Shown: piece by piece, positions 15,394 to 22,196 of the stretch | Numbering within the stretch: position 1 is the first letter of the stretch | How the letters are laid out: every line of letters starts with the position of its first letter | Assembly (NCBI GenBank): GCA_003150175.1 | Contig: QAKZ01000005.1 | Span: 1 to 29,671 of the forward strand | Reading direction: 5' to 3' | DNA: 29,671 bases | From: Coriobacteriia bacterium | GTDB taxonomy: Bacteria > Actinomycetota > Coriobacteriia > Coriobacteriales > Atopobiaceae | Position numbers and translations under genes: made by a program | Notes under the pieces: generated by a model | Told to the model about the DNA's origin: nothing | Database searches by the model: none | The model's input: the letters and a program-made list of their open reading frames with translations, nothing else

Positions 15394-16809
15394 CTACTCC
15401 TTCGCCTCGCGCTCGCGCATCGCCTCGATGAAGAGGGGGCCGATCTGGGTGACGTCGCCGGCGCCCTGAGTGATGAGCAGGTCCCCCGGGCGCACGATGC
15501 TCACGAGGTTGTTCACGAGCTCGCGGCGGTTGGGGATGTACTCGACGTCGACGACCTCGCCGGTGGCGGCGACGCCGTTGGCGATGGTCTTGCCGGAGAC
15601 GCCGGGGATGGGCATCTCGCCGGCCGAGAAGACGTCCATCACGCGAAGGACATCGACATCCTTGAAGGCGTGGGCGAACTTGTCCGCCAGCGCCTGGGTG
15701 CGGCTGTAGCGGTGCGGCTGGAAAACGCAGACGATGCGGGAGAACTGCAGGTCCTTCGCCGCAGCGAGGGTGGCCGCGACCTCGGTGGGGTGGTGGCCGT
15801 AGTCGTCGACCACGGTGACGCCCGCGATGTCGCCCACGTGCGTGAAGCGGCGGCGCGCGCCCTTGAACTGCGAGAGCGCCGCGACGGCGTCGTTGACGTC
15901 CTTGCCGAGGACGTCGGCCACGGCAAGGGCCGCGGTGGCGTTGGCCATGTTGTGGCGGCCGGGGTTGGCGGCGATGGTCACGTGGACGTCGCCGTGCGAC
16001 GGGGTGGAGACGCTGAAGTTGCTCTCGATCTTGTGATGGGTGTCCTCGGGATGGCACACGTAGTCGCACGACTCGTCGAAGCCGTAGGTGAGCACGCGGC
16101 GGCCCGTGGAGCGGGCGAGCTCGACGTAGTGGGGCACGTCGCCGTTGATGATGACGGTGCCGTCCTCCCCCACGAGGCTCATGAACTTGCAGAAGGTCTT
16201 CTCGATGTTCTCGAGCGTGCCGTAGTGGTCGAGATGGTCGGCCTCGATGTTAGTGACCACGACGACGTTCGGGTTGAGGTAGAGGAAGGAGCCGTCGGAC
16301 TCGTCCGCCTCGCAGACGAAGTAGCCGCCGTCGCCGTTCTTGCCGTTGGTGTCGTAGCCCTCGACGACGCCGCCGATGAGGAAGGACGGGTCGAGGCCGA
16401 GCTTGTCGAGCATCGTGGCGACCATGGAGGACGTAGTCGTCTTTCCGTGGGTGCCGGCGACGGCGACCGTCGTGGCGTTGTTGGAGAGATAGGAGAGCAT
16501 CTTTGCGCGAGGCCAGATGGGGATGCCCAGCTCGCGGGCGCGCAGGACCTCGGGGTTGGTCTCGGGGATGGCGGTAGAGATCACGACGACCTGCGGCATG
16601 GCGGCGTCGATGGTGGCCGCCTCATGGCCCACGTGGACCTCGATGCCGGCGTCCTCGAGCTCGCGGACATAATGGGATGCCTTAAGGTCGCTGCCGGTGA
16701 CCTTGCAGCCGCGCTCGTGCAGCACCAGGGCGATGCCGCTCATCCCCGTTCCGCCGATACCGATGAAGTGCGCGCTCTCGATCTTCGCGTTGGACGAGAC
16801 CTCGGTCAT
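15394..16809 (-). CDS. murC: UDP-N-acetylmuramate--L-alanine ligase
   Basis: Adds L-Ala to UDP-MurNAc using ATP, the first Mur ligase step. The 471 aa include HFIGIGGTGMSGIA (14-27), the ATP P-loop GTHGKTTT (119-126), EADESDGSFLYLNP, the DYGHHPTEV motif of the third domain and FQPHRYSRT. ATG 16809 is preceded by GAGAGGGG. It sits 93 nt after murG on the same strand and is coupled to murB. All catalytic motifs are intact. Confidence 0.97.
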   Translation of the reverse strand: MTEVSSNAKIESAHFIGIGGTGMSGIALVLHERGCKVTGSDLKASHYVRELEDAGIEVHVGHEAATIDAAMPQVVVISTAIPETNPEVLRARELGIPIWPRAKMLSYLSNNATTVAVAGTHGKTTTSSMVATMLDKLGLDPSFLIGGVVEGYDTNGKNGDGGYFVCEADESDGSFLYLNPNVVVVTNIEADHLDHYGTLENIEKTFCKFMSLVGEDGTVIINGDVPHYVELARSTGRRVLTYGFDESCDYVCHPEDTHHKIESNFSVSTPSHGDVHVTIAANPGRHNMANATAALAVADVLGKDVNDAVAALSQFKGARRRFTHVGDIAGVTVVDDYGHHPTEVAATLAAAKDLQFSRIVCVFQPHRYSRTQALADKFAHAFKDVDVLRVMDVFSAGEMPIPGVSGKTIANGVAATGEVVDVEYIPNRRELVNNLVSIVRPGDLLITQGAGDVTQIGPLFIEAMREREAKE

Positions 16810-16902
16810 GAATGCCCCTCTCGAAATTGCGTAACCTGCCGGCGGGCGGCCCCTGCAGCGACCCAGCCTAACCATCTACTTTATCGCAAACCCCGGGCGC
16901 GC

Positions 16903-18012
16903 CTAGCCTCGGGCAGAGCTCTCCACTTGGTCTGCGAGAGCCGCGGCAGCGGAATCCTGGCCAAGGCCCTTCGCGGCGGCTCGCATCGCGGCGCGGCGTG
17001 AGGAGTCCTCGAGGAGCCCCACGAGGGCATCGCCGAACGCAGGCTCCTTGACCTCGTCGTCCTTGAAGAGGACGGCGGCGCCGGCGTCGGTGAGGTATCG
17101 CGCGTTCGTGGTCTGGTGGTCGGCCGTCGCGAAGGGGTACGGCACGAGCACGGACGGGACGCCCAGGGCCGCGATCTCGGCGATCGAAGAGGCCCCGGCG
17201 CGCGAGAGCACGAGGTCGGCGGCCGCGAGGACATCGCCCATGTTGTCGATGTAGGGGCGCAGGTCCCAGCGCGCGGCCTCGGCATAGGTGAGCGAGAGCG
17301 CGGAGGCGGCCTCGTCGTAGCCGCCCTTGCCCGTAGACTGCACGACGCGCAGGCCGTCGATGGAAAGAAGACGGCCCTTGAGGGCGGCCATGCCCTCGTT
17401 GAGGGTGCGGGCGCCGAGGCTCCCGCCGAACACGAGCAAAAGCGTCGCGTCGTCGGACACGCCGAGCGCGGCGCGGCCGCGGGCGCGGTCGCCGGCGATC
17501 ACGGAGCGGCGCACGGGGTTGCCGGTGAGGACCACATGGTCGGGATCGCCCTCGCGCTCGAAGACCGAGCGCGCCGCAGGGACCGAGATGCAGACCCTGG
17601 AGGCTGCGGGCGCCATCATCTTGTTGGCGAGGCCGGGCACGGAGTTTTGCTCGTGGATGAGGTAGGGCACGTGGTTCTCTTTGCACCAGCCGAGCAACGG
17701 GACCTCGACGTAGGCGCCGAAGCCGATGGCGGCGTCGGGCGCGCCCTCCTGCTTGAAGCGGCGCTCGAGATCGCGCTTGGCGGCCCAGACGCGGTAGAGC
17801 GAGGTGAGCGCGGTCCAGGGGCGCGAGCGGTCGAAGCCGGTGACCTCGACGTCGACGAGCGAGAACCCCGCCTGTGGGACGAGCGTGCCCTCGAGCTTGG
17901 ACGGGCGGCCAAAGAACGTGACCTCGTGGCCGCGGTCGCGAAGCTTCTCGGCGAGCGCGAGCGCGGGGTTGATGTGTCCGGCGGTGCCGCCGGCGGCTAT
18001 GGCGATCCTCAT
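16903..18012 (-). CDS. murG: UDP-GlcNAc:lipid I N-acetylglucosamine transferase
   Basis: Membrane-associated GT-B enzyme that converts lipid I to lipid II. The 369 aa contain GGTAGHINPA (8-17), HEQNSVPGLANK (120-131), TGNPVR (163-168), FGGSLGA (195-201), SRAGASSIAEI (270-280) and DHQTTNA (298-304). ATG 18012 has AAGGAG 10 nt upstream. In most clusters murG directly follows ftsW; here about 2.5 kb with a foreign-looking unit lies between. murG may therefore need its own promoter; a TAGGAT word about 40 nt before the ATG is the only candidate I see. Confidence 0.97.
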   Translation of the reverse strand: MRIAIAAGGTAGHINPALALAEKLRDRGHEVTFFGRPSKLEGTLVPQAGFSLVDVEVTGFDRSRPWTALTSLYRVWAAKRDLERRFKQEGAPDAAIGFGAYVEVPLLGWCKENHVPYLIHEQNSVPGLANKMMAPAASRVCISVPAARSVFEREGDPDHVVLTGNPVRRSVIAGDRARGRAALGVSDDATLLLVFGGSLGARTLNEGMAALKGRLLSIDGLRVVQSTGKGGYDEAASALSLTYAEAARWDLRPYIDNMGDVLAAADLVLSRAGASSIAEIAALGVPSVLVPYPFATADHQTTNARYLTDAGAAVLFKDDEVKEPAFGDALVGLLEDSSRRAAMRAAAKGLGQDSAAAALADQVESSARG

Positions 18013-18109
18013 GCGTCCTTCTCCTTCGCGTGAGCAGGTTTTTCCGCTCTATCCTACGCCGACACGAGAATCCGAGGCGCGGCGGAATCGGAATCGTTGA
18101 AACGTGCGC

Positions 18110-18476
18110 CGCGCAGAATTCCCTGCTTCCAACTCCGCCGAAGGGCTGGGCGTTGCGTATTTTGCGCGGACGGAACCGTTTTCGAGCTGGGCATCGGAGA
18201 TTCTGCGCGTCGCAAGGCGACGCAAGGCTGGAAGTCGGGGTTTCTGCGCGGGGTGGGGCAACACAGGGCTGAACGTTGAGGTTTCTGCGCGCCACGGAGC
18301 TTGAAGCCGAGGTTTCTGTGCGCCACGGGGCAACCTGGATCTGGAGGCAGGGGTTTCTGCGCGCCGCCGAGCAGGACGTTGAGGTTTCTGCGCGTCGTGG
18401 TGCAACTTGGAGCTGGGAATCGAGGTTTCTGTGCACAGCAGGGAAACGCGGGGCTCGAACCGGAGAGCTTTGCGCG
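18110..18476 (+). repeat. Left array: ten copies of a degenerate 26-bp repeat with 5- or 15-bp spacers
   Basis: Each copy has the form GRGCTGR, nine variable bases, then TTTCTGCGCG (minor changes allowed). One inverted copy lies at 18110-18135. Nine direct copies start at 18143, 18184, 18225, 18266, 18297, 18338, 18369, 18410 and 18451; every copy is exactly 26 bp. Start-to-start steps are 41 or 31 bp, so spacers are 15 or 5 bp. Several 15-bp spacers share GGGGCAAC-like sequence, and the 5-bp ones match their first five bases. Steps of 41 and 31 are not multiples of 3, so this is not a coding repeat. A CRISPR is excluded because repeats vary more than CRISPR repeats do and spacers are too short. 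Confidence 0.85.
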
Positions 18477-18873
18477 GACGGGCGATCTTCGCCGTACGAA
18501 CACAGGTCTCCCCCGCGCCTTCAGGCGCCATGTGAAAGTACGGTCGCCCCATTTACCTGCCAATTGTCGATAAACTCTCTCAAAGAATCGGCAAATCCGC
18601 GCCAACGGCAACATCGCTGCCCAGCCCGGTTCCAAGCTCCCCGATGAACGGCGCAATTCAGCGGCGAACGGCGATGACTGTGGATGTTCGATGGGGCTCT
18701 CCCCCGCATTATGCCGACCGCGAAAGGACGATACATCACAGCCCAGATCGCTGTACCTCGAGTTGGTTACCCATTGAAGTGCCACCCGCTCAATACCCGG
18801 AAGCCATCCGCAAGATAGCGGGAAGATACGGGAAGACACCGAACCCGCCCGAGCGTCTACCATCCTTCCCACC
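18477..18873. other. Gene-free stretch between left repeat array and nuclease-like gene
   Basis: About 400 bp with no gene I can support. It contains a short hairpin (GCGCC-TTCA-GGCGC near 18516). A weak promoter may lie just before the next gene: TACCAT (18858-18863) as -10, 10 bp from the ATG, with AAGACA (18833-18838) as a poor -35. That placing would give a nearly leaderless mRNA. A minus-strand reading frame is open through this stretch and on into the array, but nothing in it is recognisable. Confidence 0.4.
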
Positions 18874-19980
18874 ATGATCAACGTCATCTCACATACTTCG
18901 GCCCTCGAGGCCATGCGGCTCGTGGACTTTCCGAAAGCCCTTGTGTCCGCCGAAGTCCTCAGCGAGATCCCCGCGCAGGCTCTCACCAAGGCAGAAGCGG
19001 AGCGTTGGGCATCTTCGGACCCCCTGCTCCGCGGCCTCGCGCGCCCGATCGAGCTCCTTGTCGCCGATCCAGGCGGCGCGAGGTCAAACGAGGTGTTTCG
19101 TTCCCATGCGCTGTCTGTGAAGCTCCCCGCAGGCGCCGCGCTCCGATTGTCAGAGACGGTCGCCATAGTCAGGCCCGAGCTCATGATTTATCAAATAGCG
19201 CGAAGAGCAACGACGCTCGAGTTGGTGATGCTCATTGACGAGATCTGCGGTCTGTATGCAGCGCATCCTTCATTCCCTGCGGGAACGCTTCAACGCAAAG
19301 CGCCTCTTTCCACGCTAGATGAAATAAGGGCCTTTGCCGACGCACTGCCGAGAGCAGCAGGAACGGCGAAGGTCAGGGCGGCATGCGGGCTTGCGGTCGC
19401 TCGCTCCGGCTCGCCGATGGAAAGCCGCCTCGCGGCCAGAATATCGTGGAGCAGGCTGCGAGGCGGCTACGGGTTATCGATCCTCTCGATGAACGAGGAG
19501 CTCGTGGTCGACCGTATATCGCGCAGGCTCGACGCGGCGCACGTCAGGAAACCAGATATCCTCTTCTCGCTGCCGAGCGACGGAGAGTTTGGATACTGCC
19601 TCGACTATCATGGCTGGATACACGACGAGAACGGCCGCGCGGAAGCGGATTCCTTAAGGGCCAATGAGCTGCTCGCCTTCGGGCTGCAGCCGTTTTCGAT
19701 CTGGCGATCCCAATACGAGAGCACCTCATACATGGACGGCTTGATCGACGGCATCATCCGGCCAAGACTCGGGCTCGGTGCGCATCGGCCACGGCTGGAG
19801 CGCAGGTCACTCGAGCTCGCACGGCGAGAAGCGCTTCTTTCCGAGCTCGACGCCATCGATGGACTGAGCTGGGGCGTTTCCGAAAGAGCACCACGGGTAA
19901 TTAAGGCCCAAGAAGACGTCGAAGAGGCAAAGGAACGCCTGGCCTGGGCGGAGCGTCACCTGAAGAGATCATCGAGATAG
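18874..19980 (+). CDS. Probable PD-(D/E)XK nuclease-fold protein (AbiEi-like N-terminus), inserted in the dcw cluster
   Basis: The only plus-strand protein gene of the window, 368 aa, no signal peptide or TM helix. The N-terminus ISHTSALEAMR (5-15) recalls AbiEi-type or related DNA-binding proteins. The middle (about 95-130, VAIVRPELMIYQIARR) matches no motif I can name. The C-terminal half has the spacing of a Vsr/DUF559-like PD-(D/E)XK core: GSPMESRL with Glu183, GGYGL (197-201), KPDILF with Asp228, CLDYHGWIH with Asp244 and His250, then D259xxRxNELxxFG. A charged helical tail (about 305-368) follows. From memory, hypothetical proteins with SPMET...GGYGLP...EYDS motifs are common in Coriobacteriia. 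No Shine-Dalgarno precedes ATG 18874. It is visibly less GC-rich than its neighbours and flanked by repeat arrays. Nuclease activity is inference. Confidence 0.7.
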   Translation: MINVISHTSALEAMRLVDFPKALVSAEVLSEIPAQALTKAEAERWASSDPLLRGLARPIELLVADPGGARSNEVFRSHALSVKLPAGAALRLSETVAIVRPELMIYQIARRATTLELVMLIDEICGLYAAHPSFPAGTLQRKAPLSTLDEIRAFADALPRAAGTAKVRAACGLAVARSGSPMESRLAARISWSRLRGGYGLSILSMNEELVVDRISRRLDAAHVRKPDILFSLPSDGEFGYCLDYHGWIHDENGRAEADSLRANELLAFGLQPFSIWRSQYESTSYMDGLIDGIIRPRLGLGAHRPRLERRSLELARREALLSELDAIDGLSWGVSERAPRVIKAQEDVEEAKERLAWAERHLKRSSR

Positions 19981-20041
19981 CGGTGGTGTTTACCAAGGCA
20001 GCAGGCAGGGTGGCGAGCAAGACAAGAAGTGCGAGTCTGTC

Positions 20042-20080
20042 GCCGGGCGCGAAAGCAATCCCATAGCTTTTGCGCCCGGC
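20042..20080 (+). terminator. Strong hairpin after the inserted gene
   Basis: A 15-bp stem with one G-T pair (20042-20056 with 20066-20080, core GCCGGGCGC/GCGCCCGGC) closes a 9-nt loop, 61 nt after the gene's stop. No T-run follows on either strand, so it is either a factor-dependent terminator or a structural end of the inserted unit. Confidence 0.5.
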
Positions 20081-20119
20081 AACTTCGCGGACCCTTGGCA
20101 CGGCCGAGGTTGCTTCAGT

Positions 20120-20342
20120 TGCGCAGAAATCGCCGCGCCCAGCTTTGGGGAGGGCCTCGCTGCGCAGAAATCGACATGCCCAGCTCCGGGGGCGCAGAAA
20201 TCGCCGCGCCCAGCCCAAGTTAATGAGCTGGGCTCTGGGCTTTCTGCGCGGTTAGTCAAATTGGTGAGCTGAGCATAGGGATTTCTGCGCGACGAAAATC
20301 GGTGGCAGGTCTTCTAGAGCTGGTAGCAAGTAATTCTGCGCA
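20120..20342 (-). repeat. Right array: six copies of the same 26-bp repeat, three inverted then three direct
   Basis: Inverted copies lie at 20120-20145, 20161-20186 and 20191-20216; direct copies at 20225-20250, 20266-20291 and 20317-20342. All are 26 bp and keep GAGCTGGG-like and TTTCTGCGC-like ends (inverted: GCGCAGAAAT...CCAGC). Steps are 41 and 30 bp in the first half, 41 and 51 bp in the second. Spacers of 15 and 25 bp here differ in sequence from those of the left array yet keep the same length classes. The strand label refers to the half nearest the gene. Confidence 0.83.
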
Positions 20343-20510
20343 GATGAGCTGAGAAAAACCCTAATAAAGCCCCCAAACCCCCGACGGTCATCTGCGCCGT
20401 AAGTGCTCGCGCCCCGCGCACGCCTATGAGAGCAAGAAGCCCGCGATCCCCGCTGTCTCACGGCGCCGATCAGCAGTCCCGCGGCGTGCAGTTTGCGGCC
20501 ACGCGCGCGG
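20343..20510. other. Gene-free stretch between right repeat array and ftsW stop
   Basis: No gene or clear terminator is visible. An ATCTGCGCC word near 20390 resembles the 3' half of the 26-bp repeat but lacks the 5' half and the spacing. On the minus strand this is the ftsW 3' flank; no GC hairpin with a T-run is present, so ftsW transcripts may run into the inserted unit, antisense to its gene. Confidence 0.35.
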
Positions 20511-22193
20511 CTAGCGGCCGCGGCGCTCCGGACGTCCGCCTCGGCCGCGGTCGGTGCGGAGGCGTGCCGCGGGGTCGTCGTTGAGATTGATCCGCTCATA
20601 GCCGCCGGCGGGGTGGCCGTAGCCACCTGAGTTCCGCGAGCCAGTGCTCGTCCGGTGGCCATAGCCGCCCGACGGCCTCCTGTCGTCGCGGCCCCGCTGC
20701 CGCGAGGTCTGGCGACCGCCGCCGACCACCGTGAAGCCCCCGCGCGACCCAGAACCGTCGCCGCCGAGACCCCGGTCTCCGCGTGCCCCCTGCCAGCCGT
20801 CGAAGCCCTGGCCGCCGTCGCCCATCGCGCCGCCGCGCGCCGCGCGACCGCCCATGCGCTCGGAGCGCGGCGTGACCTCGCCGACGAACGAGAGACCCGG
20901 GTCGCCTTCGCCGCCGTCGCGCATGCGCCAGCCGCGCCTGCGCTCGTCGTGCTCGGTCTCGGGCAGCCTCGAGCTCCTCGACACGGACACCAGCACGCCC
21001 ACGATCATGATGCAGCTCATGATCGAGGAGCCTCCGTAGCTCAAGAACGGCAGGGGCTTGCCCGACAGCGGCACCAGGCCGATAACGCCGCAGATGTTGA
21101 CGAGCAGCTGGAAGATGATGAGCGACGTGCACCCGCAGGCGATGAGCCTGCCGGCGAGATCGGGGGCGTAGCGCGCGATGCGGAAGCCGGCCCATGCGAA
21201 CACCGCGAAGCCGACGAGCACGCCGACGGTGCCCACAAGCCCGCACTCCTCGCCGATGACGGCGAAGATGAAGTCGTTGTGGGCCATCGGCAAATAGGCG
21301 TACTTCTGCTTCGAGAAGCCGATACCCACGCCGAACAGGCCGCCGGACCCGAAAGCATAGAAGCCCTGGATGATCTGATAGGACTCGCCGAGCTCGTCTT
21401 GCCAAGGATCGAGGAAGGTCGTGATGCGCGAGAGCGAGTAGTCCTGCGAGACCGAGAGCACCAAGAAGAACACGCCAACGACGGCGATGCTCACCAGCAG
21501 CACTTTCCAGTTGAAGCCCGCGACGAAGAGCATCGCGACGAGCGCGACGAGGATGATGAGGGTGGAGCCCTTGTCGGGTTGCTTGATGATGAGCGCCAGC
21601 GGAACGACGATGCCGACCAGGACGAGCTTGGCGAGCTCGATCGAGTCGACGTCGCGGTCGACATAGTAGCGCTGCATGAGCGCGGCGCCGACGACGATCA
21701 ACGCGATCTTGGCGAACTCCGAGGGCTGGAGCTGGAAGCTCCCGAGCTTGATCCAGCGGGAGGCTCCAAGAGCGCTGCCCGAAAATCCCGGGACGAACAC
21801 CAGGATGAGCAAGATGATGACGACCGCCTCGAGCGCCACGAGGTGATCGCGAGAAAGCAGGTGGTAGTCCATGCGCGCGATGACCACAGCGAGGCCCACC
21901 CCGATGGCAGCGAAGAGGAGCTGCCTTTTGAGGTAGAACGCGGCATCGTAGTCGCAGCTCTTGTCCGCAAGAGCGGTGACCGACGACGCCGAGTAGATCA
22001 TGAGCATGCCGAAGCACACGAGGATCGCGGTCACGGCGAGCAGCACGATACGCGGCTTCATGAAGCGCTCGGGCACGCCGAAGATCTGCTTGTCGCGGCC
22101 GGCCTCGCGGCGGCGCTCCGCGCGAACGGCGGCAGACGACCCCATCTGACGGGCCGGCCCCCCAAAGAGGAAGTCGGGCAGCTGGGCGCGCAC
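20511..22193 (-). CDS. ftsW: FtsW, SEDS-family septal peptidoglycan polymerase with long C-terminal tail
   Basis: Polytopic membrane glycosyltransferase that polymerises lipid II at the septum together with FtsI. The 560 aa comprise a short cytoplasmic N-terminus (1-45), about ten TM segments (46-405) and a tail of about 150 residues rich in Gly and Arg (410-560; for example GGGRQTSRQRGRDDRR). SEDS motifs are present: SRWIKLGSFQLQPSEFAKIA (145-164), KQPDKGS (204-210), LDPWQDELGESYQ (261-273), FGSGGLFGVGIGFSKQKYAY (281-300) and GLVPLSGKPLPFLSYGGSS (372-390). GTG 22193 has GGGGGAG overlapping the murD stop. Most FtsW proteins lack such a tail. Confidence 0.95.
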   Translation of the reverse strand: MRAQLPDFLFGGPARQMGSSAAVRAERRREAGRDKQIFGVPERFMKPRIVLLAVTAILVCFGMLMIYSASSVTALADKSCDYDAAFYLKRQLLFAAIGVGLAVVIARMDYHLLSRDHLVALEAVVIILLILVFVPGFSGSALGASRWIKLGSFQLQPSEFAKIALIVVGAALMQRYYVDRDVDSIELAKLVLVGIVVPLALIIKQPDKGSTLIILVALVAMLFVAGFNWKVLLVSIAVVGVFFLVLSVSQDYSLSRITTFLDPWQDELGESYQIIQGFYAFGSGGLFGVGIGFSKQKYAYLPMAHNDFIFAVIGEECGLVGTVGVLVGFAVFAWAGFRIARYAPDLAGRLIACGCTSLIIFQLLVNICGVIGLVPLSGKPLPFLSYGGSSIMSCIMIVGVLVSVSRSSRLPETEHDERRRGWRMRDGGEGDPGLSFVGEVTPRSERMGGRAARGGAMGDGGQGFDGWQGARGDRGLGGDGSGSRGGFTVVGGGRQTSRQRGRDDRRPSGGYGHRTSTGSRNSGGYGHPAGGYERINLNDDPAARLRTDRGRGGRPERRGR

Positions 22194-22196
22194 GGG

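Noticed and set aside
18492..18517. Possible decayed repeat copy one 41-bp step after the left array
   Set aside because: Only a few scattered matches to the consensus; not distinguishable from chance.
18054..18870. Long minus-strand open frame across the left repeat array, with repeated AQKP-like peptides
   Set aside because: Repeat steps of 41 and 31 bp are not multiples of three, so each copy is read in a different frame; peptides alternate accordingly. The openness follows from GC-rich repeats lacking stop triplets.
18110..20342. CRISPR array
   Set aside because: Repeats diverge strongly, change orientation within an array, spacers are only 4-25 bp and partly share sequence, and no cas genes are near.
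20373..20398. Possible seventeenth repeat copy ending in ATCTGCGCC
   Set aside because: The GAGCTGG half is missing and the distance from the previous copy (56 bp) does not fit the spacing series.
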